A stretch of DNA of 64,000 nucleotides from Prochlorococcus sp. AG-402-K04 (GCA_003216895.1 QCID01000004.1:39458-103457), one strand, 5' to 3'; shown: positions 1 to 11,051, counted from the stretch's first letter. Translations and numbers: made by a program. The notes: generated by a model from the letters alone, not told the origin.

Positions 1-1
1 A

Positions 2-871
2 CTTCACATTAGTTATGTTCATACACCTGTCAGATACGCATGGGATCAAATGAATATATATTTGAAACGATCTTTTTTGAGAAGAATTGGTTTGGGACCA
101 TTAATTAGATGGCAATTGCATAATTTGAGGCAGTGGGATCAATTAAGTAGCACAAGAGTAGACTATTTCCTGGCGAATTCAAAATTTACGGCAAAGAGGA
201 TTTGGAAGTATTGGGGAAGGCGCTCAGAGGTTTTACATCCACCCGTAAATGTACATCGTTTTGAGTGGAATAAGCCTAGAGAAGATTTTTATTTAAGTGT
301 CTGTAGATTGGTTCCTAATAAAAGGGTTGATTTACTTGTTAGGGCTTTTAATAAGCTCAAATTACCTTTACTGATTGTTGGCGATGGAGTTGAAAAAGCT
401 TATTTAAAAAACCTTGCTGGACCAACAGTTCAAATTCTTGGTTTTCAAAGTAAAGAGAATATTGAAAATCTAATGAGCAGATGTAGAGCCTTTGTTTATG
501 CTGGCATTGAAGATTTTGGAATTGCTCCTGTTGAGGCAATGGCTTCAGGAGCGCCTGTTATTGCTTTGGGAAAAGGAGGGATTTTGGATACAGTGAAATG
601 CTTTAACTCTAATTCAGTTAAAGGAGCAACTGGACTGTTGTTTCCTGCTCAGACAGTCAAGTCTTTGGTTGAGGCAATTGAATTTTTTAAGGAAAAACAA
701 CTTTGGAGAGATTTAAATCCTGAGATAATTAGAACTTGGAGTAATTCTTTTTCTCAAGATTCATTTAAAAATAGATTTGAGAAAACCATAAATAGAGCTT
801 GGAGGGAGCATATCAATTCTTGTGACATTGCGACTAGTGACCTTATTTCTACATCAAAAAATCCTAATTAA
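2..871 (+). CDS. Glycosyltransferase family 4 (partial, 5' end outside window)
   Basis: Probable GT-B fold retaining glycosyltransferase that adds a sugar from a nucleotide-sugar donor to a surface polysaccharide or lipid-linked glycan. The ORF track starts at 50, but the frame stays open to base 2 and reads HTPVRYAWD, a motif typical of the acceptor side of WbaZ-like mannosyltransferases, so the gene begins upstream of the window. The donor-site EX7E signature is visible as EDFGIAPVEAMASG. It is followed after a short gap by a phosphoglycosyl transferase, which supports a glycan locus. Sugar and acceptor cannot be told from sequence. Confidence 0.85.
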   Translation, partial: LHISYVHTPVRYAWDQMNIYLKRSFLRRIGLGPLIRWQLHNLRQWDQLSSTRVDYFLANSKFTAKRIWKYWGRRSEVLHPPVNVHRFEWNKPREDFYLSVCRLVPNKRVDLLVRAFNKLKLPLLIVGDGVEKAYLKNLAGPTVQILGFQSKENIENLMSRCRAFVYAGIEDFGIAPVEAMASGAPVIALGKGGILDTVKCFNSNSVKGATGLLFPAQTVKSLVEAIEFFKEKQLWRDLNPEIIRTWSNSFSQDSFKNRFEKTINRAWREHINSCDIATSDLISTSKNPN

Positions 872-916
872 GTAGGGTGTAATTTTGAAGTCTTGAGCAT
901 ACTAACTCAATAATTT

Positions 917-1669
917 GTGCAAACTAATCCTAGAAAATCCTTATTGCGATGGTCTGAGTTCCGTAAAGGCTCTCCAAAAATTCCGTTTGAAGTTATTTCA
1001 AAAGAGCCTTCTTCTTTACTAGCTGTAGAAATAATTAGAAATCAAAGTCGTTATGGACGTACATTAAAAAGAATAGGAGATGTTATTTTTTCTTTACTAG
1101 TTTTAACTCTAGGCTCACCAGTATTTATATTAATTGGAATATTAGTAAAGTTAAGTTCTCCAGGATCTATTTTTTATATTCAAAAAAGAATAGGAAGAAA
1201 CTACAGAGAATTTGGATGTATTAAGTTTCGCACTATGTATAAAAATGCTGATGAATTACTACCAAATCTACTAGAAAAATATCCTCTTATGAGGAAAGAA
1301 TTTGAAAAAGATTTTAAATTACGTAAAGATCCTAGAATAACAAATTTAGGTAGATTCCTCCGCCGATCCAGTCTAGATGAATTGCCTCAATTCTTTAATG
1401 TTTTAAGAGGAGAAATGAGTGTTGTTGGTCCAAGACCAATCGTTAGTAATGAAATAAATAAATACAGTCTTTTTATGGAAGAAGTTATATCTGTCAGACC
1501 AGGGCTAACAGGTTTATGGCAGGTTAGTGGTAGAAATAATCTTAGTTATAAAAAAAGGGTTGAATTAGATTTAGCTTATGCAAGAAATAGAAATTTTATA
1601 CTTGATCTGGAAATAATCATTCTTACTTTAGGTGTTTTAATCTTTCCTATGGATAGGGGTGCTTATTGA
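917..1669 (+). CDS. Undecaprenyl-phosphate sugar phosphotransferase (WbaP/WcaJ type)
   Basis: Polyprenyl-phosphate phosphoglycosyl transferase that starts lipid-linked glycan assembly by moving a sugar-1-phosphate onto undecaprenyl phosphate at the inner membrane. A membrane segment lies near residues 55-80, followed by the catalytic core with KFRTM, LDELPQ, VGPRP and GLTGLWQVSGR. At 250 residues it is the short catalytic form without the N-terminal multi-pass domain of full WbaP. The start is GTG, about 45 bases after the upstream glycosyltransferase, suggesting co-transcription. Its 3' end overlaps convergent cobD by 7 bases. The sugar specificity is unknown. Confidence 0.88.
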   Translation: MQTNPRKSLLRWSEFRKGSPKIPFEVISKEPSSLLAVEIIRNQSRYGRTLKRIGDVIFSLLVLTLGSPVFILIGILVKLSSPGSIFYIQKRIGRNYREFGCIKFRTMYKNADELLPNLLEKYPLMRKEFEKDFKLRKDPRITNLGRFLRRSSLDELPQFFNVLRGEMSVVGPRPIVSNEINKYSLFMEEVISVRPGLTGLWQVSGRNNLSYKKRVELDLAYARNRNFILDLEIIILTLGVLIFPMDRGAY

Positions 1670-2619
1670 AATAGTATATTCATAAGTATAATTATCAAGT
1701 GAAAAACTAATAGCCAAGAGAATTGAAGTTTAAGACTTAGATTAAGTATCTTTTTGACAGAATTTATACTTGCAATTGGATAACCCTTTGCAATTATAGG
1801 TTTTATTTTTCTCTCTCCTTTGTAATAGTTTATTCCTCCCATCCTTACTTCTGCACAATAAGCAAATATTGCTTCAGAAATCCCTGAGTTAGGGGAAGAA
1901 TCACTAATTCCATCATGCCAGGAATCACTTATTGTTTTAAAAATTGACTGTTTTGTTTTGCAGCAAAAAGGAAGCGTTATTAATACAATTCTTGATGGAA
2001 TCCATACTAATAAATCATCCAGCTTTGCACCAGTGAAGCCAAGCCACTTTAATTTTCCCACTTTGTATCCAAGCATTGAATCAATAGTGCTCGATGCTTT
2101 AAAGCCCCAAGCCATTGCCAATGGTCCAGGCAAGAAATGATTGAATTGCCAGAAGATTGCTCCTGAAAACATCCAAAATAAAGGTGCAAAAATACCATCC
2201 ACAGAATTTTCACTTGCTGTTTCAGCTGTAGCTCTAAGAATTTCATTTATATCTAAATTTTCAACATCTCTTCCAACTATATGACTTAATTTTTGTCTTA
2301 TATTACTCAAATTATCAATAAGATCATCTTTGCTTATTAAATTTAGAATTTCTAAAATACTTTTATTTAGACTTCTTGAAGCAAGCGAACTACTTAAAAT
2401 GAAAGCAAATAAGAATGTACTTAAAATAGGATTTTTTATTTGAAAAAATAAAAATAATCTTTCTATAAGCCATCCTGATACGCCACTTAATGATACGACT
2501 ATAAATGTAATTAATAAGCCTCCAATATATAACTTGGATTTATTTTCTTTCGCAATTCCCTCAGCTAATCCTTTCAAAAAAATAATAACCACACCCATAA
2601 ATTGTACTGGGTGTGGCAA
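1663..2619 (-). CDS. cobD: Adenosylcobinamide-phosphate synthase CobD/CbiB
   Basis: Integral membrane enzyme that joins adenosylcobyric acid to an aminopropanol-type side chain in cobalamin (in marine picocyanobacteria, pseudocobalamin) synthesis. It has several membrane segments and the family motif RATAETASENSVDGIFAPLF. The annotated start is a TTG giving MPHPVQFMG. However, the frame upstream continues as LDLLIGDPKK directly into LPHPVQ, which is the conserved CobD N-terminus. No ATG, GTG or TTG exists between the in-frame TAA at 2692-2694 and 2619. The true protein probably begins near 2679 at a non-standard codon. The other cobalamin gene in the window is cobL. Confidence 0.9.
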   Translation of the reverse strand: MPHPVQFMGVVIIFLKGLAEGIAKENKSKLYIGGLLITFIVVSLSGVSGWLIERLFLFFQIKNPILSTFLFAFILSSSLASRSLNKSILEILNLISKDDLIDNLSNIRQKLSHIVGRDVENLDINEILRATAETASENSVDGIFAPLFWMFSGAIFWQFNHFLPGPLAMAWGFKASSTIDSMLGYKVGKLKWLGFTGAKLDDLLVWIPSRIVLITLPFCCKTKQSIFKTISDSWHDGISDSSPNSGISEAIFAYCAEVRMGGINYYKGERKIKPIIAKGYPIASINSVKKILNLSLKLQFSWLLVFHLIIILMNILFQ

Positions 2620-2681
2620 TTTTTTTGGATCGCCTATTAAAAGGTCAAGAATAACGGCAACTAAGATTAAGTTAGTGATAT

Positions 2682-3701
<1,020 letters not shown>

Positions 3702-3806
3702 TTAAGGCTGAGCTTACGAAATAGAGTGCTATCGAAACTACTTTCATTGATAAATTTTTTTTACTATCAAGACAATTTAATGAATAAGAACAGCAAACTT
3801 TTCATT

Positions 3807-4409
3807 TTAGCTTTCACTTGGATGTGTTATTACTCGGTCGATTAGGCCATAATTTTTTGCTTCTTCCGCGCTCAAAAAGTAATCACGATCAGTATCTTTT
3901 TCTATCTTTTCATATGTTTGTCCCGTCATCTCTGCCATGGATTTATTCAGCATTTCTTTAATTCTAAGAATTTCACGTGCTTCAATCTCTATGTCACTCG
4001 CTTGTCTTTGAGCAGTACCGCCAAGAGGCTGATGAATCATGATTCTACTGTGAGGTAGAGCAAGCCTTTTGCCTTTTGTTCCTGCAGAGAGCAAAAAAGC
4101 ACCCATTGAGGCCGCCAATCCAACACAAATGGTTACAACGTCACTTTTTACGTATTTCATCGTGTCATAGATAGCTAAACCCGCAGTTACAGAGCCTCCA
4201 GGACTATTGATATATAAATAGATTGGCTTGCTGCTGTCTTCAGAATCAAGGTAAAGCATTTGTGCTACAAGGCTATTGGCAATGCCGTCATTTACTTCTT
4301 GACCAAGAAATAAAATTCTCTCCGCACCAAGTCTTGTATATATATCGACCCATCTTTCGAATTGACTTCCAGGAAGACGGTATGGAACGCTTGGAGTACC
4401 TATAGGCAT
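3807..4409 (-). CDS. clpP3: ATP-dependent Clp protease proteolytic subunit ClpP3
   Basis: Serine protease subunit of the Clp core. The catalytic Ser lies in GLAASMGAF (near residue 101), His in MIHQP (near 126) and Asp in the DTDRD segment (near 172). It is the 200-residue form without an evident propeptide. It follows clpR on the same strand with a 62-base gap. In cyanobacteria clpR and clpP3 are paired and their products form one mixed ring of the ClpP3/R core that works with ClpC. The name ClpP3 rather than ClpP1 or ClpP2 rests on this pairing. Confidence 0.92.
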   Translation of the reverse strand: MPIGTPSVPYRLPGSQFERWVDIYTRLGAERILFLGQEVNDGIANSLVAQMLYLDSEDSSKPIYLYINSPGGSVTAGLAIYDTMKYVKSDVVTICVGLAASMGAFLLSAGTKGKRLALPHSRIMIHQPLGGTAQRQASDIEIEAREILRIKEMLNKSMAEMTGQTYEKIEKDTDRDYFLSAEEAKNYGLIDRVITHPSES

Positions 4410-4471
4410 GGCTGATTTGATGTTTTGTAGTTGGGGATAATGATTTGAAAAAAGTTTGGAGAATTATTTGT

Positions 4472-5146
4472 TTATGAGGGCAATACTTTCTCGCCGGGTA
4501 AGTCTTTTCTACTAGTAAGAACTCGATCTATAATCCCATACTCAACTGCTTCATGAGGGTTAAGATAGCTCATTCTATCTGAGTCTTTGGATAATTGATC
4601 TACTGATCTCCCAGTATTAAGGCTAAGGATTTCTAGCATTGCTTTCTTGTTGTGAATAACCTCATTTGCTCTGATTTGGATATCAGTTGCTTGGCCTTGC
4701 GCCCCACTTCTAGGTTGATGAAGGACAATTGATGCATGAGGTAGTGCTGCACGTTGACCTTTTGTCCCGGCCGAAAGTATTACTGCTGCAGTTCCCATGG
4801 CTTGCCCTATGCAAATAGTATGCACTGGAGGCTTTACGTATCTGAGAGTATCGCAGATTGCAAAGGCTTCAGTCTCAAACCCGATTGCATCTCCTGTATA
4901 CCAACTTGTTCCAGTTGAGTTAATGTAAAAATAAATAGGTTTCTCAGAATTATCAAATTCCAGAAATAGAAGTTGGGCAATAATTAGTTCAGTTACATCC
5001 ATTCCAAGTTGCCTTTTGGCATCATCATCGGAAAATAGTGGTAAGCCTAAATAAACTATCCTCTCTTTAAGAAGAAGTGATGGTAAATCAGGAGGTGGAG
5101 TTCTCATTACGGCGGAATCGCCATAATACGGGGAAGATGCAGTCAT
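4472..5146 (-). CDS. clpR: ClpR, proteolytically inactive ClpP paralogue
   Basis: Non-catalytic subunit of the cyanobacterial ClpP3/R core. The residue aligned to the catalytic Ser is Gly (GQAMGTAAVILSAG against [14 protein letters not shown]), while the His in LHQPRSG remains. Compared with ClpP it has an insertion after the oxyanion region (NSTGTSWYTGDAIGF), a known mark of ClpR. It precedes clpP3 on the same strand, which fits a two-gene operon with subunits made together for one heptameric ring. Confidence 0.92.
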   Translation of the reverse strand: MTASSPYYGDSAVMRTPPPDLPSLLLKERIVYLGLPLFSDDDAKRQLGMDVTELIIAQLLFLEFDNSEKPIYFYINSTGTSWYTGDAIGFETEAFAICDTLRYVKPPVHTICIGQAMGTAAVILSAGTKGQRAALPHASIVLHQPRSGAQGQATDIQIRANEVIHNKKAMLEILSLNTGRSVDQLSKDSDRMSYLNPHEAVEYGIIDRVLTSRKDLPGEKVLPS

Positions 5147-5184
5147 ATGAAGTTAAGTCTTCTTGGATTCGAGCCTAGCTAGAT

Positions 5185-6294
5185 CTAGCCTTGAGATGCT
5201 TTTGTTTTTTCAAATTTGTTCGGGGGCTGATCATTTGAAGCTTTACTAAAAACCATTCGGCCCGTCGGTGTTTGTAATGCTCCAGTCACAACTACTTCTA
5301 TTCTTTTACCAATCCATTGGAGACCCTCCTCGATCACTACCATTGTGCCATCTTCAAGATAAGCAATACCTTGTGAGTTTTCCTTTCCTTCTCTAACTAC
5401 TTTTAAATTTAACTTCTCACCAGGTTGAACTTCAGGTCTGACAGCAAGTACTAGATCACTTAAATTAAGAACTTTTATCTCTTGGACTAGAGCTACTTGA
5501 GATAAGTTGTAATCTAAAGTGATTAATATGCCTGAAAGATCTGAGGTTAATTTTAAAAGAATTTCATCAGTACCTTCTCCTTCGTATTTTGTACTATTTA
5601 TAACTAATCTTCTTCCATAACTTTCTCTTAATTGGTTAAGTAATTTTAACCCTCTTCTTCCTTTCCCTCTTTTTTCGTTGTTACTTGAATCAGATAGTTT
5701 TTGTAGCTCATCCATAACTGATTGGGCCACGATTATTTGTCCTTCTATTAGTCCAAACCTAAGTAGGGATTGAATGCGACCATCAATTATTACACTTGTA
5801 TCTAACACTTTTGCAGTGGCTGGAGTTAGAATCCCATCAGCCATTAACAAAGATTCATTGTTATTGGGATTGAAAAGACGTAAAACGGTTCGACCATGAA
5901 CATCGGCAAGGTTATATCCAAGTACTCCAAAAAAAATGTTACTAAGTACAGCGAAAATAGGCTTTACAAAAAATAATTCAGTGGGTAAAGGTAGAAGGAG
6001 AACAGGTACTAATAAAAGGGTTGCTATGACAAGTCCGAGAACTATGCCAACAGATCTACTCACAAGTAGATCTGTTGGCATAGTTCTTATTCTTTTAGTT
6101 AATTTATTTCTAAATTGCTGAAAAAGGAAGGCTATTAAAAGTCCTACAAGAGCTGTTAACCCTGATAGGGCAATTTTTAAATTCTTTAGATTAGTTATAT
6201 GATTTAAAGTCTCTTCAGGTAACCAATTCACACCAATCCATCCGGTTATTGCACCTGATACAAGAAATAAAACCAGAATAACTAAGTCTGCCAT
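5185..6294 (-). CDS. Membrane-anchored PIN/TRAM domain protein (YacL-like)
   Basis: The first ~130 residues hold about four membrane helices. A PIN nuclease-fold domain follows (KVLDTSVIIDGRI near residue 160, acidic residues later in GILITLDYNLSQVA), then a C-terminal TRAM RNA-binding domain (near 285-350, PGEKLNLKVVREGKENSQGIAYL). The order matches YacL-type proteins of cyanobacteria and Firmicutes. PIN domains are usually metal-dependent RNases; the substrate here is unknown. It lies just upstream of clpR on the same strand with a 38-base gap. The coding sequence contains a perfect 23-bp inverted repeat, annotated separately. Confidence 0.85.
   Translation of the reverse strand: MADLVILVLFLVSGAITGWIGVNWLPEETLNHITNLKNLKIALSGLTALVGLLIAFLFQQFRNKLTKRIRTMPTDLLVSRSVGIVLGLVIATLLLVPVLLLPLPTELFFVKPIFAVLSNIFFGVLGYNLADVHGRTVLRLFNPNNNESLLMADGILTPATAKVLDTSVIIDGRIQSLLRFGLIEGQIIVAQSVMDELQKLSDSSNNEKRGKGRRGLKLLNQLRESYGRRLVINSTKYEGEGTDEILLKLTSDLSGILITLDYNLSQVALVQEIKVLNLSDLVLAVRPEVQPGEKLNLKVVREGKENSQGIAYLEDGTMVVIEEGLQWIGKRIEVVVTGALQTPTGRMVFSKASNDQPPNKFEKTKASQG
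6038..6087. repeat. Perfect 23-bp inverted repeat with 4-nt loop inside a coding region
   Basis: Left arm 6038-6060 begins agaactatgccaac and right arm 6065-6087 is its exact reverse complement, separated by caca. It falls in the membrane part of the PIN/TRAM gene. Because of the symmetry both strands encode almost the same peptide (RTMPTDLL then SRSVGIVL). No T-run follows on either strand, so it does not look like a normal intrinsic terminator. Confidence 0.9.
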
Positions 6295-6402
6295 ATATTC
6301 AGGTTATGCTTGCTTCTCGTTTTTGACTAAAGCTTTATTTATTTTCAAAGATTTGGATTGTAAAAGTGACCATTTATTTGGGTTTGTATATCTAGAGCTC
6401 AA

Positions 6403-7632
6403 ATGGTAGCTCCACCAAGAAGTGCATATTTGCATATACCCTTTTGTCATAAAAGATGTTTTTACTGTGATTTTTCTATTATCCCTTTAGGTGATAGCGC
6501 TCAAGCTCCGGGTAGTCCAGGGATAAGTTCTATTAACGCATATTTGGATTTGCTTCATAGAGAGATTTCAATTAGCCCAAAAGCTCCTGCTTTATCAACA
6601 ATCTATTTGGGCGGCGGGACCCCTTCTTTATTGAAAAAAAATGAAGTAGGTGATTTGTTGAAAGATCTTCAAAGAAAATTTGGATTTCAAGATGGTGCTG
6701 AGATAACTATGGAGGTTGACCCTGCAACATTTTTTGAAAATGATCTGAATGGATACATAGAGGTTGGAATAAACAGATTTAGCTTGGGAGGTCAGTCATT
6801 TGATGACAGTACTTTGGCTTTGATTGGTAGAAAACATAATCGCTCACAATTAATTGAGGCTTGTGATTTGGTAAATAATTTATTTAAAAAAGGAATGCTA
6901 AAAAGCTGGAGCCTTGATTTGATTCAAAATCTTCCAGGATTAAATTTGTCTAAGTGGATTACAGAGTTGGAACAAGCCATTCATACGGAAGCTCCTCATT
7001 TATCCATTTATGATTTAACTATTGAACCAGATACTGTTTTTGGGAGGATACACAAAAAAGGTAAGTTGAATATCCCTATTGCATCTGAAGCTCAAAAAAT
7101 AGATTTTGAAACCAATAGATTTTTAAAAAGTAGGGGTTTCTCGAGATATGAGATTTCAAGTTATTCATTGCCTGGACATCCATCTAGACATAATCGTGCG
7201 TATTGGAGTGGTTCTGGTTGGTGGGGTTTTGGAATGGGGGCAACAAGTGCTCCATGGGGGGAGAGATTCTCTAGACCAAGAACAATCGCTGGTTATAAAA
7301 AATGGCTTGACCAGCAAGAGAGTCAATTATTAGAAAGAACTTTGTCATATGAAAAGTCAAAACCAATGCCATTGGATGAACTAATAATGATTGGTCTCAG
7401 AAGAAGAGAAGGTGTTCATTTGGAGGAACTTGCTAAAAATGCGGGATGGACGCAAAAAGAATGCGATAAGAATCTAGAATTACTGGAGAAATTCTGGCTA
7501 AATTCTTTAAACGAAGGATCTCTATTAAGAAATAATGGAAGGTATTTTTTAAGCAACCCTAATGGGATGCAAATTAGCAATCAGGTCTTGATTCAGATGT
7601 TTATGTGGTGGGATTCACTTGGTCTGGATTAG
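6403..7632 (+). CDS. hemW: HemW-like radical SAM protein
   Basis: Member of the coproporphyrinogen III oxidase-like family, now regarded mainly as HemW heme chaperones. The 4Fe-4S/SAM motif is [10 protein letters not shown] (CX3CX2C) near residue 15, followed by [10 protein letters not shown] and EVDPATF, and the C-terminal HemN-like helical domain ([24 protein letters not shown]). True HemN has a longer N-terminal part and a CX3CX2CXC pattern, which is lacking here, so HemW is preferred. At 409 residues it is of family size. The 3' end overlaps convergent panB by 32 bases. Confidence 0.88.
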   Translation: MVAPPRSAYLHIPFCHKRCFYCDFSIIPLGDSAQAPGSPGISSINAYLDLLHREISISPKAPALSTIYLGGGTPSLLKKNEVGDLLKDLQRKFGFQDGAEITMEVDPATFFENDLNGYIEVGINRFSLGGQSFDDSTLALIGRKHNRSQLIEACDLVNNLFKKGMLKSWSLDLIQNLPGLNLSKWITELEQAIHTEAPHLSIYDLTIEPDTVFGRIHKKGKLNIPIASEAQKIDFETNRFLKSRGFSRYEISSYSLPGHPSRHNRAYWSGSGWWGFGMGATSAPWGERFSRPRTIAGYKKWLDQQESQLLERTLSYEKSKPMPLDELIMIGLRRREGVHLEELAKNAGWTQKECDKNLELLEKFWLNSLNEGSLLRNNGRYFLSNPNGMQISNQVLIQMFMWWDSLGLD

Positions 7633-8392
7633 TAGATTTAATCCATTTTCTTAGTGCTTCGATGCAAAGTTGGCGACCTGAAAGTAAAGGTTTTGCAAAT
7701 GGAGGCTGTGAAATTGAAAGACCAAGAATATCAGCTGTAACTCTTACCTGCCCATCGCAATTACTACCTGCCCCAATGCCAATTACGGGAATATCTAAAT
7801 GTTTCTTTAATCGGCTGGCGATTTCTCCGGGGATATGTTCTAGAACTATTGCAAAACATCCTGATTCTTGAAGATTTTTTGAATCTTTGAAAATTTTATC
7901 TTGACTAGCTTTATCCCTAGCTTGTGATTTATATCCAAGTTGATGAACTGATTGCGGAGTTAGGCCAAGATGCCCCATTACTGGGATTCCCATTCGAATA
8001 AGTCTTTGAATTACCAATAATGTCTCAGGTTCAGCTCCTTCAATTTTCACTGCTGAAGCAGAGGAATTTTTAAGGAGAGTTCCAGCGGCTTCAACAGCCT
8101 TATCTTCTCCACATTGATAACTTAAAAAAGGGAGATCACAAACTACTAATGGTTGTTCGGACAAGGGTTTGCAAAAACCTCTACAAACAGCCTTTGTATG
8201 GTGCAGCATTTGATCAAGTGTTACCGGAAGTGTAGTTGCATGTCCCAAAACAACCATTCCAAGTGAATCTCCCACTAGAACAACGTCAGCTCCTGCGGCC
8301 TCGACTATTGAGGATGAGATCGCATCCCAAGCCGTTAATACAGTTATCTGTTTGCCCAACTTTTTAAAATGAACCAATTCTGTGGTTTGCAT
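7601..8392 (-). CDS. panB: 3-methyl-2-oxobutanoate hydroxymethyltransferase
   Basis: First committed step of pantothenate synthesis: transfer of a hydroxymethyl group from methylenetetrahydrofolate to 2-oxoisovalerate. It is a TIM-barrel enzyme with the metal-binding Asp in [11 protein letters not shown], the loop [33 protein letters not shown] and the C-terminal [16 protein letters not shown]. At 263 residues it is full length. It lies tail to tail with hemW (32-base overlap), and the SRP RNA gene begins about 50 bases beyond its start on the other strand. Its substrate comes from the pathway containing IlvC. Confidence 0.95.
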   Translation of the reverse strand: MQTTELVHFKKLGKQITVLTAWDAISSSIVEAAGADVVLVGDSLGMVVLGHATTLPVTLDQMLHHTKAVCRGFCKPLSEQPLVVCDLPFLSYQCGEDKAVEAAGTLLKNSSASAVKIEGAEPETLLVIQRLIRMGIPVMGHLGLTPQSVHQLGYKSQARDKASQDKIFKDSKNLQESGCFAIVLEHIPGEIASRLKKHLDIPVIGIGAGSNCDGQVRVTADILGLSISQPPFAKPLLSGRQLCIEALRKWIKSTNPDQVNPTT

Positions 8393-8439
8393 TTAATTCT
8401 TAATAACGTGTTTAGATATTGCTAGAATATTATTGACTC

Positions 8440-8534
8440 GGCCCCATGCGGCTGTGACACCCAAACCTGGTCAGGACCGGAAGGTAGCAGCCATATGGGA
8501 TGCTCAAAGCAGGCGTGGACTCCGGGTCACCTTA
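8440..8534 (+). ncRNA. ffs: Bacterial small signal recognition particle RNA (4.5S RNA)
   Basis: The conserved SRP domain IV is present: GGTCAGGACCGGAAGGTAGC with the asymmetric and symmetric loops and the distal GGAA tetraloop. The flanking arms GTGAC and GTCAC pair to close the hairpin, and the transcript runs into a U-rich tail (cttatttta). A plausible -10 box, TAGAAT, lies at 8423-8428. The exact ends are estimated. Its protein partner Ffh is encoded at 34324-35787 in the same window. Confidence 0.88.
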
Positions 8535-8555
8535 TTTTAATTAAGTTGATAAGTC

Positions 8556-9665
8556 TTAACGATTTTGTCTTAGACGTAAAAACTCAGGAATCGAAGCTCC
8601 TGCCTCCCTACTTTCTGATTGTTCGTAAAGTGCTTGAGGTGAAAGTCTTGCTCTATTTCTTTCATTTGAATAAATCTGATTACTGTCGAATCCTGTAGCA
8701 ATCACGGTTACCTGAATCTCCCCTTCAAGTTTTTCATCAACAACTGTACCTACAATGATGTTAGCTTCTGGATCTACAACGTCGGATATGACCTCAGATG
8801 CAGATGTCATATCTTCAAGAGTCATATCTTTACCTCCAGTTATGTTTATCACACATCCTTTCGCTCCATCTATTCGAGCAGCTTCTAAAAGAGGACTATT
8901 AATAGCAGCTTGAGCTGCTTCTAGAGCTCTTGATCTTCCTGATCCTAAGCCAATCCCTAAGAGCGCAGTACCTGCTTCCGTCATCACAGAGCGCACATCG
9001 GCAAAATCTACATTCACCAATCCAGGACATGTAATTATATCGCTTATTCCTTGCACTCCTTTCATGAGAACATCATCAGCACTTCTAAAGGCTTCTTGCA
9101 ATGGTGCGCCTGAAATTACGTCTTTTAGTCTGTCGTTTGGAATAACAATTAACGTATCAACATTCTCTGCAAGCCTTGCGATACCTTCATCAGCCTGTCT
9201 TAAACGACGTTTGCCTTCAAAACTGAATGGTTTGGTAACTATTCCTACTGTTAGAGCACCACTTTCTTTCGCGACTTGAGCAACGACAGGGGCTGCTCCT
9301 GTTCCTGTACCTCCTCCCATACCAGCGGCAATAAATACTAGATCTACTCCTTCTAGAGCTTGTTGAAGATCAGCTCTGGATTCTTCGGCTGCCTTTTGCC
9401 CAATACTTGGATTGCCGCCTGCTCCAAGACCTCTAGTTAAGCTTTGACCAAGCTGAACTCTATGAGTAGCGGATGATTGGATAAGAGCTTGAGCGTCTGT
9501 GTTGAGTACACGATATGTCACTCCATCAAGATCACTATTAATCATTCTATTGACGGCATTACTGCCGCCGCCCCCAACGCCAATAACCTCAATACGTGCA
9601 GATTGACTGGGTAGGATTCCTTCATCCATGTTGAAACTAGATTTGTTTCCCATTCCCATCACCAT
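8556..9665 (-). CDS. ftsZ: Cell division protein FtsZ
   Basis: Tubulin-like GTPase that polymerises into the division ring. Visible motifs are the N-terminal [17 protein letters not shown], the tubulin signature [15 protein letters not shown], the synergy-loop region [10 protein letters not shown] and a C-terminal tail ending [11 protein letters not shown], which resembles the conserved peptide contacted by membrane tethers. It is 369 residues; an alternative start at the fourth codon (MGNKSS) is possible. It is followed downstream by convergent ffs. FtsQ is the next upstream gene on the same strand, 157 bases away. Confidence 0.97.
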   Translation of the reverse strand: MVMGMGNKSSFNMDEGILPSQSARIEVIGVGGGGSNAVNRMINSDLDGVTYRVLNTDAQALIQSSATHRVQLGQSLTRGLGAGGNPSIGQKAAEESRADLQQALEGVDLVFIAAGMGGGTGTGAAPVVAQVAKESGALTVGIVTKPFSFEGKRRLRQADEGIARLAENVDTLIVIPNDRLKDVISGAPLQEAFRSADDVLMKGVQGISDIITCPGLVNVDFADVRSVMTEAGTALLGIGLGSGRSRALEAAQAAINSPLLEAARIDGAKGCVINITGGKDMTLEDMTSASEVISDVVDPEANIIVGTVVDEKLEGEIQVTVIATGFDSNQIYSNERNRARLSPQALYEQSESREAGASIPEFLRLRQNR

Positions 9666-9822
9666 ATTCAGGATTAGAACTCGTTTTGGGCATTATGAAC
9701 ATCATCCATGAATTCTGTTGGCTTATAGGTTCAAATTGATTAACAAATTAATTTACATGATTGACCCGAAATCGCTGTCAATATACTAATCATTCTTAAA
9801 ATATTTAGTCATAGAAAGGCTT

Positions 9823-10683
9823 TTACTGCTCGGTCTTCAATATTTTTTCTATTTTTAATTCTGGTTTGGTTGGATCTTTAAGATCCACGATTTTTACTTT
9901 TGTGTTGATTAAAAGATTTGGCAATGATTTTTGTAGTTGGTTGAGTTTATTAATTTGCTCGATTAACCGATCAGTTCCTGAACCTAAAAGGACTACATCG
10001 AAGTGCTCGGTTTTAAGACTGATTTCTTGAAGAGGATTTATTTTGATTTTTTGAATAGGGCTTTGAAAAATAAATCTATTTTTTATTATTAATATAATTT
10101 CTTTTTTTTTATTTGGATTCCAATTTTCAATAGACAATTTTATTTGATCTTGTTTTGATTTATTTACAAATCGCAGTGGTATCCAAGATCCTTCAATATC
10201 AATCATTCCTTTTTCAATTTTGTTTGAAAAACCTCTACTTGCAAACGCGATTGGCTCTCTTTCTAAAAAATTTAGATGAATTTCGGGAGGGAAAAACTTT
10301 CGGCTAGCTGAAACCCCTTTGATAGGAAGCTTTTTAATTAGATAAGATTCAATTTCTTTTGGATTTAACTCCAACAAATTTTTCGGATAAAAAATACTAG
10401 TGGTTTCTTTGATATCGTTTTTTGTTATTCCAGATAAGCCTGTGATTTTAGTTTGATCAAAACTTATTGGCTTCCAAGCCTGGTTTAGAAATACAATAAT
10501 CAGAAAAATTGAAGTGCTTGAGAAAAAAAGTAAATGCCAAAATTCAATTAGTAAATTTTTATTTTTTTTGATAAACGAGACTTTTTTGGCTGATATTAGA
10601 TTTTTCTTGCTTGATTTTCTGTTTTTTCTATTATTTGATTTCAAAGGTCGCATCTTGCTCTGGACATAAGTTTGTCCATCCAT
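9823..10683 (-). CDS. ftsQ: FtsQ/DivIB-like cell division protein
   Basis: Bitopic divisome protein. A basic cytoplasmic N-terminus rich in Lys, Arg and Asn is followed by one membrane segment (LLFFSSTSIFLIIVFL, near residues 50-70), a POTRA domain (ITGLSGITKNDIKETTSIFY) and a FtsQ beta domain ending near FDVVLLGSG and VDLKDPTKPELK. Position just upstream of ftsZ supports the call. Starting at the next Met (10653) reduces the overlap with the upstream gene from 43 to 13 bases, and I consider that start equally likely. Confidence 0.85.
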   Translation of the reverse strand: MDGQTYVQSKMRPLKSNNRKNRKSSKKNLISAKKVSFIKKNKNLLIEFWHLLFFSSTSIFLIIVFLNQAWKPISFDQTKITGLSGITKNDIKETTSIFYPKNLLELNPKEIESYLIKKLPIKGVSASRKFFPPEIHLNFLEREPIAFASRGFSNKIEKGMIDIEGSWIPLRFVNKSKQDQIKLSIENWNPNKKKEIILIIKNRFIFQSPIQKIKINPLQEISLKTEHFDVVLLGSGTDRLIEQINKLNQLQKSLPNLLINTKVKIVDLKDPTKPELKIEKILKTEQ

Positions 10684-11051
10684 TGACGCGCTCGTTCAGC
10701 ATCAGAAAAAGGCACATCTATCTCTCTCCCTGAACCAACAAGTCTGAGTCGACAACGTCCTTCAGATTCTTGCGTTAATGGTGCTTCCCCTGAACTGAGT
10801 GCCATTAGCTCAACCATTTCTAGTTGCTTAACTTCGAAAGTTGCTTCCTCCTTAAAACTACCAGCCTCAAAGCTGCTCCAGCATAAAATTCCAGCTTTTA
10901 ATCGAGCAGCTCCAGTTCCATCAAGCTTTGCTAGCTCTGAACCTTTAGCCCAAATCAAATAAAGATTCTGCCGCCTTCTCTCTATCCAGCCAAGAGAAGC
11001 TATAAGAATAAAAGCCATCAATAATGGCAACCAAAGGAGACCGTGAATCAT
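10641..11051 (-). CDS. Conserved membrane-anchored protein of unknown function
   Basis: 136 residues: a single N-terminal hydrophobic anchor (LLWLPLLMAFILIASLGW), a basic stop-transfer (ERRR), then a soluble region with balanced beta-like composition ending in a Cys-containing tail. I do not recognise a named family. It sits between ddl and ftsQ with an overlap into ftsQ, so it is probably co-transcribed with cell-wall and division genes. This position suggests, but does not show, a role in envelope biogenesis. Confidence 0.75.
   Translation of the reverse strand: MIHGLLWLPLLMAFILIASLGWIERRRQNLYLIWAKGSELAKLDGTGAARLKAGILCWSSFEAGSFKEEATFEVKQLEMVELMALSSGEAPLTQESEGRCRLRLVGSGREIDVPFSDAERARQWMDKLMSRARCDL

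Noticed and set aside
5936-6121. Plus-strand 61-residue ORF with RTMPTDLL and SRSVGIVL
   Set aside because: It merely reads the opposite strand of the perfect inverted repeat in the PIN/TRAM gene.
8495-8698. Plus-strand 67-residue ORF beginning inside the SRP RNA
   Set aside because: It starts within ffs and then runs antisense through the ftsZ 3' end; it is a shadow with no family resemblance.
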